Positions 15,246 to 22,682 of a stretch of DNA of 27,365 nt are shown here, piece by piece. Numbering within the stretch: position 1 is the first letter of the stretch; every line of letters begins with the position of its first letter. Source of the stretch: Pseudomonadota bacterium (lineage in GTDB: Bacteria > Pseudomonadota > Alphaproteobacteria > Rhizobiales > Hyphomicrobiaceae); the NCBI GenBank assembly GCA_023410905.1, contig JAEYPL010000297.1:1-27365 (forward strand). Direction: 5' to 3'. The notes beneath the pieces were generated by a model. It was not told the origin of the DNA and searched no databases. It worked only from the letters and a program-made list of their open reading frames with translations. The position numbers were made by a program, and so were the translations under genes.

Positions 15246-15328
15246 CGGCAAAGCTGCGTGTACAGCTTGCCGTGGCGGGCGCCCGGCGCTATGTGCTTGC
15301 CGCAAGCGTGGGTCTATGAAACCCGCGT
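15246..15328 (+). promoter_or_regulatory. Two consecutive hairpins in the leader of the TRAP operon
   Basis: CGGCAAAGCTG (15246-15256) pairs with CAGCTTGCCG (15263-15272), 10 bp with one bulged A and a 6-base loop. GCGTGGGT (15306-15313) pairs with ACCCGCGT (15321-15328), with two G-U pairs. Neither is followed by a T-tract. The second ends about 40 bases before the dctP ATG. It could be a regulatory leader; it does not match a riboswitch class I recognise. Confidence 0.3.
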
Positions 15329-15368
15329 GCCTGAAAGGCCAAGGTTGAGAGACCCAGGAGGAAACGGA

Positions 15369-16382
15369 ATGATTTCTCGTCGTCGTGTGCTCGTCGGCTC
15401 GTCGGCTGTTGCCGGCGGGATTATCGGCGCCCCCTTCATTGCGCGGGCCCAGTCCGCCGAGTTCAGCTATAAATACGCCAACAACCTGCCGCTGACGCAC
15501 CCCATGAACGTGCGCGCCCGCGAGATGGCCGAGGCCGTCAAAAAGGAAACCAACGGCAAGGTCGAGATCGCGATCTTCCCGAACAACCAGCTCGGCTCCG
15601 ATACGGACATGCTGAGCCAGGTGCGCTCGGGCGGTATCGAGTTCTTCACGCTCTCGGGCCTCATTCTCTCGACGCTCGTGCCGGCCGCGTCGATCAACGG
15701 CATCGGCTTTGCCTTCCCGAACTACGATACCGTCTGGAAAGCCATGGACGGCGATCTCGGCGCTTTCGTGCGCGGCCAGATCGCGAAGGCGAACCTCGTC
15801 GCCATGGAGAAGATATGGGACAACGGCTTCCGCCAGACGACGACATCGACCAAGCCCATCAACACGGTCGACGACTTCAAGGGCATGAAGATCCGCGTGC
15901 CGGTCTCGCCGCTGTGGACGTCCATGTTCAAGGCGCTCGAGTCGGCACCCGCCTCGATCAACTTCAACGAGGTCTACACCGCGCTGCAGACCAAGGTCGT
16001 CGATGCGCAGGAGAATCCTCTCGCGATCATCTCGACCGCGAAACTCTTCGAGGTGCAGAAGTACTGCTCGCTTACGAACCACATGTGGGACGGCTTCTGG
16101 TTCCTCGCCAACAAGCGCGCGTGGGACGCCCTCCCCGCCGATCTCCAGAAAATCGTCGCCAAGAACATCAACGATGCCGGCATGAAGGAACGCGCCGACG
16201 TCGCGCAGCTTAATGCCGGGCTCCAGAAGGAGCTGGCCGACAAGGGCATGACGTTCAATCAGCCCCAGGCCGACAGCTTCCGCGACAAGCTCCGCTCCGG
16301 CGGCTTCTATGCCGAGTGGAAGGGCAAGTACGGCGATGACGCCTGGGCCATTCTCGAGAAGGCCGTCGGTAAGCTCGCCTGA
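15369..16382 (+). CDS. dctP: TRAP transporter substrate-binding protein, DctP family
   Basis: A 337-residue periplasmic binding protein. The N-terminus MISRRRVLVG followed by a hydrophobic stretch ending IARAQ (about 28) is a probable Tat signal. FSYKYANNLPLTHPMN, KVEIAIFPNNQLGSD, the carboxylate-binding GMKIRVP (Arg near 177) and NFNEVYTALQTKVVDAQENP are DctP marks. The family delivers organic acids (often C4-dicarboxylates or sugar acids) to the DctQM permease; the exact ligand is not readable. ATG 15369 has CAGGAGGAAACGGA directly upstream, a near-ideal ribosome site. The gap to dctQM holds a strong hairpin. Confidence 0.92.
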   Translation: MISRRRVLVGSSAVAGGIIGAPFIARAQSAEFSYKYANNLPLTHPMNVRAREMAEAVKKETNGKVEIAIFPNNQLGSDTDMLSQVRSGGIEFFTLSGLILSTLVPAASINGIGFAFPNYDTVWKAMDGDLGAFVRGQIAKANLVAMEKIWDNGFRQTTTSTKPINTVDDFKGMKIRVPVSPLWTSMFKALESAPASINFNEVYTALQTKVVDAQENPLAIISTAKLFEVQKYCSLTNHMWDGFWFLANKRAWDALPADLQKIVAKNINDAGMKERADVAQLNAGLQKELADKGMTFNQPQADSFRDKLRSGGFYAEWKGKYGDDAWAILEKAVGKLA

Positions 16383-16399
16383 TCGTACATGATACTCCA

Positions 16400-16426
16400 A
16401 CCGCCGCGTGAGACCCACGCGGCGGT
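16400..16426 (+). promoter_or_regulatory. Strong hairpin between dctP and dctQM
   Basis: ACCGCCGCGTG (16400-16410) pairs perfectly with CACGCGGCGGT (16416-16426) across a 5-base loop. Only a weak T-rich tail (CTGCTTTCC) follows. Such structures between a binding-protein gene and its permease commonly stabilise the upstream mRNA or cause partial termination, giving more binding protein than permease. Confidence 0.6.
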
Positions 16427-16448
16427 CTGCTTTCCGGGGGCGGGCGGC

Positions 16449-18317
16449 ATGGCTGCGACTGACCACACGATCGACATCAGCGATCTGAGCGAAAGCCGTG
16501 AGCCGCCGCGCGCGGGCTCGCTCTGGATGAGGCCGATCGAGGTCATAGCCGCCACGTTGCTGGTCGCCATCGTCTGCCTGCTGCTCGCGGGTGTGACCTC
16601 GCGCTATGTCTTCTCGCTGCCCGTCATCTGGATCGACGAGGTCGCCTCGATCTGCTTTCTCTGGCTTGCCATGCTCGGCACGGCCATCGCGCTCGACCGC
16701 AACGAGCACCTGCGTCTGACGATCGTGCTGCGGCTGTTCTCCGAGCCGACGCAACGCTTCCTCGAAACGCTCGGCTGCCTCATCATCGCGACGTTCCTGC
16801 TGGCACTGCTGCGCCCGGCGGTCGAATACGCAATGGAGGAATGGGCGATCATCACGCCCGCACTCAATATCCCGAACACTTTCCGCGTCTCCGCGATCCC
16901 GTTCGGCTTCACGACGATGCTCGCGATCGTGCTCGTCTACGCGGCGAAGATATCGCGCCTGCGCGATTTCGTGATCTCTGCTGTCCTGATCGGCGCGGTC
17001 GCGCTGACACTCTGGTACTTCATGCCGACGCTGATCCGCGCCGGTAACAGCAAGATCATCCTCTTCCTCGTGGTCTTCGTTGCTGTGGCGCTGGCCATGG
17101 GCGTGCCGATCGCCTTCTGCTTCGGCATCGGCACCTTGAGCTATCTCGCCTTTGCAACGCGCGTCTCGACCTTCGTCATGATCGGGCGCATGGACGAGGG
17201 CATGTCGCATCTCATTCTGATCTCCGTGCCGATCTTCGTGCTGCTCGGCTGTATTCTCGATCAGACGGGCATGGGCAAGGCGATCGTCGATTTCCTCGCC
17301 TCCCTGCTCGGCCATGTGAAGGCCGGCATGTCCTACGTGCTGCTGTGCTCGCTCTTCGTCGTGTCGGGCATCTCGGGCTCCAAAGTCTCGGACATGGCGA
17401 CGGTCGCGCCGGCGCTCTTTCCCGAGATGAAACGGCGCGGACACAAACCGCGAGAAATGATCGCGCTATTGGCGACCGGCGCGGCCATGGCCGATACCGT
17501 GCCGCCGAGTATCGTGCTCATCGTGCTCGGCTCGGTGGCGGGCGTGTCGATCGCCGGGCTCTTCACCGCTGGCATCGTGGTCGCGATCGTGCTGCTTGCC
17601 GCGCTCATCGGTCTCGCGCGCTGGAAGAGCCGGCACGAGAGCATGGAAGGCGTTCGTCGCGCGCCGCTGAATGTCGTCGGCTGGACATTGCTGATCGCCG
17701 CGCCCGCGCTGGTGCTGCCCTTTCTCATCCGCAGTGCCGTGACGGGCGGCGTCGCGACTGCGACCGAGGTCTCGACCATTGCCGTGATCTACGCGCTCTT
17801 CGTCGGCATGGTGCTCTATGGCGGCATCAGTTGGAGCACTTTCTACAAGATGCTGGTCGAGACGGCCTCGCTGACCGGCGCAATCCTCATCATTCTCGGT
17901 ACGGCACTCGCCATGGCCTGGGCCATCACGCAGGCCGGCATCGCTCAGCAGCTCGCGACCCTCATGACCGGCCTGCCGGGCGGCTGGATCACGTTCATGG
18001 GTGTGACCATCGTCGTGTTCCTCGTGCTCGGCTGCATTCTCGAAGGGCTACCGGCTATCGTGCTCATGGCGCCGCTCATGTTCCCGATCGCCAAGCAGCT
18101 CGGCATTCACGACATCCACTATTCCATGGTGGTCGTGACGGCGATGAACATCGGCCTCATGGCGCCGCCGATCGGGATCGGCTTCTACTTGGCCTGCAAG
18201 ATTGGAAACGTGCCGCCCGACGAGGCCATCGGCGCCATCTGGCCCTATCTCGGCGCTCTGATCATCGGCTTGATCGTGATCGCGGCCGTGCCGTGGATCT
18301 CAATCGGGTTTCTCTGA
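16449..18317 (+). CDS. dctM: TRAP transporter permease, fused DctQ-DctM
   Basis: A 622-residue inner-membrane protein. The first ~170 residues are a four-helix DctQ-like small subunit containing TSRYVFSLPVIWIDEV and WLAMLGTAIALDRNEH. The remainder is the DctM large subunit: LAMGVPIAFCFGIGTL, SVPIFVLLGCILDQTG, GISGSKVSDMATVAPALFP, TGAAMADTVPPSIVLIVLG and GLMAPPIGIGFYLACKI. DctM imports the solute with Na+ or H+ using the dctP-encoded binding protein. Q-M fusions are known in the family. ATG 16449 is chosen because an earlier ATG at 16389 would place the dctP-dctQM hairpin inside the coding region, and a G-rich ribosome site precedes 16449. Confidence 0.92.
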   Translation: MAATDHTIDISDLSESREPPRAGSLWMRPIEVIAATLLVAIVCLLLAGVTSRYVFSLPVIWIDEVASICFLWLAMLGTAIALDRNEHLRLTIVLRLFSEPTQRFLETLGCLIIATFLLALLRPAVEYAMEEWAIITPALNIPNTFRVSAIPFGFTTMLAIVLVYAAKISRLRDFVISAVLIGAVALTLWYFMPTLIRAGNSKIILFLVVFVAVALAMGVPIAFCFGIGTLSYLAFATRVSTFVMIGRMDEGMSHLILISVPIFVLLGCILDQTGMGKAIVDFLASLLGHVKAGMSYVLLCSLFVVSGISGSKVSDMATVAPALFPEMKRRGHKPREMIALLATGAAMADTVPPSIVLIVLGSVAGVSIAGLFTAGIVVAIVLLAALIGLARWKSRHESMEGVRRAPLNVVGWTLLIAAPALVLPFLIRSAVTGGVATATEVSTIAVIYALFVGMVLYGGISWSTFYKMLVETASLTGAILIILGTALAMAWAITQAGIAQQLATLMTGLPGGWITFMGVTIVVFLVLGCILEGLPAIVLMAPLMFPIAKQLGIHDIHYSMVVVTAMNIGLMAPPIGIGFYLACKIGNVPPDEAIGAIWPYLGALIIGLIVIAAVPWISIGFL

Positions 18318-18423
18318 GAGATCGCTGCCCTGACGCCGGCCTGACGAGCCGATGACGGCCGAAGCGCACGTTGTCCGAGCCGCTGCAAGCGAATGGTCGC
18401 TTAGCGCGTTCGGAGGACGTGCG

Positions 18424-18651
18424 ATGATCGAGAAAACAGAAAGCAGATCAACTCGGAGCCACCGGCTTACCGGTGAAGCCGTCGGTGCATGGGCGACGAT
18501 CGGGCTATTTCTAGCCGTATGGGTTCTAGCCTATGCCTTCGCCGTAAATGGCTGGAACATCGCAGGCAAGAGGCCACACGAAGCCGACCTCGCGACAGGC
18601 TGGCAGAACTTCGGCGTGCCGGCGGAAATCGATGTGGCGAAGCGGCGCTGA
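18424..18651 (+). CDS. Small single-helix membrane protein, hypothetical
   Basis: A 75-residue open frame. ATG 18424 has CGGAGGAC upstream. A basic N-terminus (KTESRSTRSHR) precedes one helix at about 20-42 (GAWATIGLFLAVWVLAYAFAV), then a polar tail predicted outside. No known family is recognised. It lies 106 bp after dctQM on the same strand. The TGA stop sits in the loop of a perfect 7-bp GC hairpin, 9 bp from the convergent sdhB stop. Confidence 0.5.
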   Translation: MIEKTESRSTRSHRLTGEAVGAWATIGLFLAVWVLAYAFAVNGWNIAGKRPHEADLATGWQNFGVPAEIDVAKRR

Positions 18652-18658
18652 GCGCCGC
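18642..18658. terminator. GC hairpin at the convergent gene ends
   Basis: GCGGCGC (18642-18648) and GCGCCGC (18652-18658) form a perfect 7-bp stem around the three-base loop TGA, which is the stop codon of the small membrane protein. No T-tract is seen on either strand, so it may act as an mRNA end-stabiliser or weak bidirectional terminator. Confidence 0.35.
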
Positions 18659-18660
18659 CT

Positions 18661-19440
18661 CTAGACGCGCCGCTCGACCATGAGCTTCTTGAGCTCGGCG
18701 ATGGCCTTTGCCGGGTTGAGCCCCTTGGGGCACGCCTTCGAGCAGTTCAGGATGGTGTGGCAGCGATAGAGGCGGAACGGATCCTCGAGATTGTCGAGGC
18801 GCTCGCCCGTCGCTTCGTCGCGCGAGTCGATGACCCAGCGATAGGCCTGCAGCAGAATCGCAGGGCCGAGATAGCGATCCGAGTTCCACCAGTAGCTCGG
18901 ACAGGACGTCGAGCAGCAGGCGCAGAGTATGCATTCGTAGAGCCCGTCGAGCTTCTCGCGGTCCTGGCGGCCCTGGCGCCATTCGCTCGGCGGCGTCGGC
19001 GTCGTGGTCTGCAGCCACGGCTCGATGGATTTGTGCTGCGCGTAGAAATTGGTCATGTCGGGCACGAGGTCCTTCACGACTTCCATGTGCGGCAGCGGAT
19101 AGATCTTGACCGGTCCGTTGACGTCCGACGTCGCCTTCAGGCAGGCGAGCGTGTTCGTGCCGTCGATGTTCATCGAGCACGAGCCGCAGATGCCTTCGCG
19201 GCACGAGCGGCGGAAGGTCAGTGTCGGGTCGATCTCGTTCTTGATCTTGATCAGCGCGTCGAGAACCATGGGCCCGCAGTTGGCCTGATCGACGTAATAG
19301 GTATCGAGGCGCGGGTTCTCGGCGTCGTCGGGGCTCCAGCGGTAGATCCGGAATTCCTTCCAGTCGCCTTTGCCTTCAGCTTTGTTCCATGTCTTGCCGG
19401 GGCGGACGCGGGAATTTTTCGGAAGCGTAAGTTCGACCAT
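18661..19440 (-). CDS. sdhB: Succinate dehydrogenase iron-sulfur subunit
   Basis: A 259-residue protein of normal SdhB length. The 2Fe-2S ligands are Cys80, Cys85, Cys88 (CREGICGSC) and Cys100. The 4Fe-4S ligands are in CILCACCSTSCP (169-179) with the later CPKG. The 3Fe-4S motif is CHTILNCSKACPKG (226-239). It passes electrons from SdhA flavin to quinone in complex II on the inner face of the cytoplasmic membrane. Unusually, sdhA, sdhC and sdhD are not next to it: upstream on its strand is an LpoA-like gene. Its own promoter is therefore expected in the 148-bp gap. It ends in TAG. Confidence 0.95.
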   Translation of the reverse strand: MVELTLPKNSRVRPGKTWNKAEGKGDWKEFRIYRWSPDDAENPRLDTYYVDQANCGPMVLDALIKIKNEIDPTLTFRRSCREGICGSCSMNIDGTNTLACLKATSDVNGPVKIYPLPHMEVVKDLVPDMTNFYAQHKSIEPWLQTTTPTPPSEWRQGRQDREKLDGLYECILCACCSTSCPSYWWNSDRYLGPAILLQAYRWVIDSRDEATGERLDNLEDPFRLYRCHTILNCSKACPKGLNPAKAIAELKKLMVERRV

Positions 19441-19481
19441 CTGGCAAGCCTTCGCGCTGCGGAGCTCTGTCGCGGCGCGGA

Positions 19482-19510
19482 CTTTTCATTGCTTTGACCG
19501 GGCCTGTCAA
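19482..19510 (-). promoter_or_regulatory. Candidate sdhB promoter
   Basis: On the minus strand a perfect TTGACA (19510-19505) is followed 17 bases later by GAAAAG (19487-19482), about 42 bases before the sdhB ATG. The -35 is ideal and the -10 poor. It fits the need for a separate promoter for this isolated subunit gene. Confidence 0.35.
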
Positions 19511-19588
19511 CGCTACAATAGGGGCACTGCCATGCCCCAGACGGCCATCTGTGGACGATATCGCGGGTGCTGGAGCCCCGGGGGCCTC

Positions 19589-20818
19589 TCAGCTCTTGGC
19601 GAGAGCGCTGGTATACAAGCGGCCCGGCTCGGCTGGTGCGCCGTCGATCACGGTGCTGCTGCCCCGTCCCACTTCCAGCACGGCGAGCTCGCGGTCGACA
19701 AGTCCGCCGGACGAGAGGCGGAAGCGTCCGTCGATGCCGTTGAAACCGCTCGCGCGCGTGAGATTGGCTGCCGCGAACCGGCCGCCGCGCCCTGTCCCGG
19801 CCAGCGCCCCGGCGATCCCGACGGCATCATAGGCGAGGCTCGCGACGCGCGGTGGCTGCGCCCCGTAGGACTTGGCGAAGCGCTCGGCGAACGTACGCCA
19901 GCCACGCGGGTCGGGCGCCGCGAACCAGCCGCCGGCGAACGCCTTGTCGCGCGTGACGATCGGTGTGTCCCAGCCGCCTGTGCCGAGCAGTCGCACCTGC
20001 CTGGTATCGATGCCCAGATAGGGGATGAAGGGCGAGACCATGGGCAGCAAATCTTCGCCACCCGGCAGGAAGAGCGAATCGACGGGCGCATCTGCCGGCG
20101 CCGACTTGATGACATCGTGGATCTTGCGCGCCGGCGCGAGCACCGCATTCGTGTTGAGCGCATAGCGCTCGACGGCCATGAGCGTGATGCCCGAGCGTAT
20201 CGTGGCAGCCCTCAGGCTCTGCTCGAGCTGGTCGCCGACCGTATCCTTCGGCAGCAAGGCCACGAGGCGCGAACGCCCCTGACGTGCGGCATAGTCCACG
20301 ATGCGGGACACTTCCTGATCGTGCAGGAAGCTCAGCAGATAAACGCCATTTCCCGCGACCGAGCGGTCATTCGAGAAGCTGATGATCGGCACGCCAGCCT
20401 GGCGGGCGAGCGGTGCTGCCGCAGCCGTCGCGCGTGAGAACAGCGGCCCGAGGATGATCTCGGCGCCACCCGAAAGCGCCTCGCCGACGGCCGCGCGGGC
20501 GCCTTCCTCGGTGCCACGGTCGTCTTTCACGATGAGCTGGAGGCCCGGCTGATTGAGGTCGAATACCGCGAGCTCCGCCGCCTGCCGCAGCCCCTTGGCA
20601 ATGGCCGCCGTCTGCGGATCACCACTCGTCGGCAGGAGGAGCGCGATCTTGACCGGGTCCTGTGCCGTTCCGGTGGCGCCGCTGCTTGTGAGCGATCCGG
20701 TCGCCGATGAGCCCGAGCAGCCCGCCAGCATCTTCGGCAACGCCAGCGACGTCGCTGCAATGGCAGCGCCGCGCAGCAGGGCTCGGCGGTTCGGACGATG
20801 GCGGAGTTTGGAATCCAT
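19589..20818 (-). CDS. LpoA-like penicillin-binding protein activator (type 1 periplasmic-binding-fold lipoprotein)
   Basis: A 409-residue lipoprotein. The signal has RRALLRG, a hydrophobic core and the lipobox LAGC (Cys34). The mature part is a type 1 periplasmic-binding fold: VKIALLLPTSGDPQTAAIAKGLRQAAELAVFD-type start, then ILGPLFSRATAAAAPLARQAGVPIISFSND and LFLPGGEDLLPMV. The C-terminal domain of E. coli LpoA, which activates PBP1A, has the same fold, and there the gene is also next to rsmI (yraL) and yraN. That shared neighbourhood supports the call. A branched-chain amino-acid-type binding protein is the alternative, but no permease genes are nearby. Divergent from rsmI across about 160 bp. 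Confidence 0.82.
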   Translation of the reverse strand: MDSKLRHRPNRRALLRGAAIAATSLALPKMLAGCSGSSATGSLTSSGATGTAQDPVKIALLLPTSGDPQTAAIAKGLRQAAELAVFDLNQPGLQLIVKDDRGTEEGARAAVGEALSGGAEIILGPLFSRATAAAAPLARQAGVPIISFSNDRSVAGNGVYLLSFLHDQEVSRIVDYAARQGRSRLVALLPKDTVGDQLEQSLRAATIRSGITLMAVERYALNTNAVLAPARKIHDVIKSAPADAPVDSLFLPGGEDLLPMVSPFIPYLGIDTRQVRLLGTGGWDTPIVTRDKAFAGGWFAAPDPRGWRTFAERFAKSYGAQPPRVASLAYDAVGIAGALAGTGRGGRFAAANLTRASGFNGIDGRFRLSSGGLVDRELAVLEVGRGSSTVIDGAPAEPGRLYTSALAKS

Positions 20819-20977
20819 ACTTGAGTCGATATCGCCTCACAGGTTCCCATAACAGGGCAGATGCGCCACACTCCGCCCGAAATGGCTCTGAAAATAAGCC
20901 ATCCGCTGTCTGATCCACGGTGTTTGTCAGCCCGAGGATCAATCGCGGCTCCTGCAACTCATGCTCAAGCGGAACTA

Positions 20978-21928
20978 ATGGCCAAGACGAGCACGCCCGA
21001 TCGACGGAGAGGGAACCCGGATGCGACCGGCTCGGATGCTGCCGCGTCACGCATCGGGACGGCGCTCGCCGAACAGGCCACGCGCGAGATGGCCGATCCG
21101 CTTGGCGCCGGGCTCTACGTGGTCGCCACCCCGATCGGCAATCTCGGCGACATGACCGTCCGCGCCGTGACCACTCTCGCGCGCGCCCGTGCCATTCTCT
21201 GCGAGGACACCCGCGTCAGCCGCACGCTCCTCGCCCGCTACGCCATCGAGCGTCCGCTCCGTGCCTTCCACGAGCATAATGAGGACGCCGAGCAGGCCCG
21301 CATTCTCGCCGAGCTGGCCGAGGGCCACGCCATCGCGCTCATCTCGGATGCCGGTACGCCACTGCTTTCCGATCCGGGCTTCAAGCTCGTGCGGGCCGTC
21401 ATCGCGGCGGGGCATCCAGTGACGGCGTTGCCCGGTGCTTCGGCCATCCTCGCCGGCCTCACGATCTCCGGTCTCCCCACAGACGGCTTCTACTTCGGCG
21501 GTTTCCTGCCGCCGAAGGAAGTTGCCCGTCGGACCCGCCTGGAGACCCTCGCCGCCCTTCCCGCGAGCCTCGTCCTTTTCGAATCCCCAAGCCGCATCGC
21601 CGACACGCTCGCCGATATCGCCGCCGTTCTCGGCGACCGCGAAGTCGTCGTAGCCCGTGAGCTCACCAAGCGCTTCGAGGAAGTGCGCCGCGGGCTCGCA
21701 CCCGTTCTCGCCGCTGAGCTGGCCGCGAACCCCGTCAAAGGCGAGATCGTTCTCCTCATCGCGCCCGCGCCGCCGCGCGAGATCGGTGATGCCGAAATCG
21801 AGGCCGCCCTTCGCGCCGCACTCGCGACATCCAGCCTGCGCGATGCCGTGCGCCTCGTGACCGATGACCTCGGCGCGCCCCGCACCCGCGTCTACCAGAT
21901 CGGCCTGCGCCTCAAGGACGAGGCATGA
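20978..21928 (+). CDS. rsmI: 16S rRNA (cytidine(1402)-2'-O)-methyltransferase
   Basis: A 316-residue tetrapyrrole-methylase-fold protein. LYVVATPIGNLGDMTVRA is the N-terminal hallmark, followed by CEDTRVSRTLL, FHEHNE, LISDAGTPLLSDPGF, LPGASA and GFLPPK, all diagnostic for RsmI. It 2'-O-methylates C1402 of 16S rRNA with S-adenosylmethionine and tunes start-codon fidelity. ATG 20978 is chosen; the frame is open to 20861. The ~40 residues before the core (MAKTSTPDRRRGNPD...) are variable and longer than in E. coli. It overlaps yraN by 4 bases (ATGA). Confidence 0.93.
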   Translation: MAKTSTPDRRRGNPDATGSDAAASRIGTALAEQATREMADPLGAGLYVVATPIGNLGDMTVRAVTTLARARAILCEDTRVSRTLLARYAIERPLRAFHEHNEDAEQARILAELAEGHAIALISDAGTPLLSDPGFKLVRAVIAAGHPVTALPGASAILAGLTISGLPTDGFYFGGFLPPKEVARRTRLETLAALPASLVLFESPSRIADTLADIAAVLGDREVVVARELTKRFEEVRRGLAPVLAAELAANPVKGEIVLLIAPAPPREIGDAEIEAALRAALATSSLRDAVRLVTDDLGAPRTRVYQIGLRLKDEA

Positions 21929-22311
21929 GCCCGCCCGGCGCCAGCGATCGCCTCATCGAGCGCCGCAAGCGCCTCGGACGCGGGCGCTGGGCCGAGCTGA
22001 TGGCGACCGCGCTTCTCCTCGCCAAGGGCTACCGCATTCTCGCCCGCCGCCACGTCACGCCCTACGGCGAAGTCGATATCATTGCCGCTCGTCGCGGCCG
22101 CATCGCCTTCATCGAAGTCAAGCGCCGCTCAACGATTGCCGATGCGGAGGCCGCATTGACGCCAGCCCAGGGCGATCGCATCGCCCGCGCCGCCGACTAT
22201 TGGCTCTCGCGCCATCCCGCCTACCTCGATCGCGAGGTTGGCCTCGATGCGGTGTTGGTCACGCCGCGCGGCTGGCCACGCCACATCCCGAATGCACTGG
22301 ATCGCAATTAG
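21925..22311 (+). CDS. yraN: YraN / UPF0102 family protein
   Basis: A 128-residue protein with the restriction-endonuclease-like core of UPF0102: GRWAELMATALLLAKGYRILARR, then GEVDIIAARRGRIAFIEVKRR, with the D...E-x-K residues in place. The family resembles Holliday-junction resolvase folds; its cellular role is not settled. The ATG overlaps the rsmI stop (ATGA), the usual rsmI-yraN coupling. The following gap is filled with palindromes before gshB. Confidence 0.9.
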   Translation: MSPPGASDRLIERRKRLGRGRWAELMATALLLAKGYRILARRHVTPYGEVDIIAARRGRIAFIEVKRRSTIADAEAALTPAQGDRIARAADYWLSRHPAYLDREVGLDAVLVTPRGWPRHIPNALDRN

Positions 22312-22631
22312 TGCTTGCGGTCGTGCCTCCGGCACGAGTGGGCTGCCGCCCACACCCGCCCGGGGAGACCCCGGACCCCCTCCTTTTTATCACTTGGAGG
22401 TCGCGGCGAAGGCTTGAGAATCCCCTCTCCCCGCACTTGCGGGTCGAAGGGACATGTCGGCGCCCTCAGTGTACTCCAATTTATGAAGGCGGGTGGGGCC
22501 GGGAGGGTGTCCCTCCCCGCGGGAGCGCGAGGGTCATGCCAAAGGCATGCCAGAGGCATGCGCCCTCGTCGCGCCAGAGGCGCGAGCGTAACAGATATAT
22601 CCGTTGACTTTCCTTTAGCGCGTCCGTTTGC
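22312..22631. repeat. Cluster of short palindromes (REP-like mosaic) in the yraN-gshB gap
   Basis: The gap holds many short perfect stems: 22321-22327/22331-22337 (7 bp), 22338-22343/22348-22353 (6 bp), 22360-22365/22369-22374 (6 bp), 22430-22434/22439-22443 (5 bp), 22501-22507/22511-22517 (7 bp) and 22569-22575/22579-22585 (7 bp). CATGCCARAGG is repeated in tandem at 22535-22545 and 22546-22556, inside a longer imperfect stem running from about 22529 to 22566. The third stem is followed by CCTTTTT (22382-22388), which may end yraN transcription. TTGACT at 22604-22609 is a possible -35 for gshB. No open frame here is convincing. It looks like intergenic repeat insertion, but copies elsewhere cannot be checked from the window. 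Confidence 0.6.
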
Positions 22632-22682
22632 ATGGGCGCCAAATCAGAATGGCTGCGCGCCCGCGCTGGAGACCACAAGCCG

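Noticed and set aside
14943..17444. 833-codon minus-strand frame across the TRAP genes
   Set aside because: It is antisense to dctP and dctQM, with Arg/Glu/Asp-rich low-complexity translation and no family match; it is explained by codon-position GC bias of the real genes.
22535..22561. CATGCC repeats as a CRISPR array
   Set aside because: The repeat unit is only 11 bp, directly tandem without unique spacers, and no cas genes are present.
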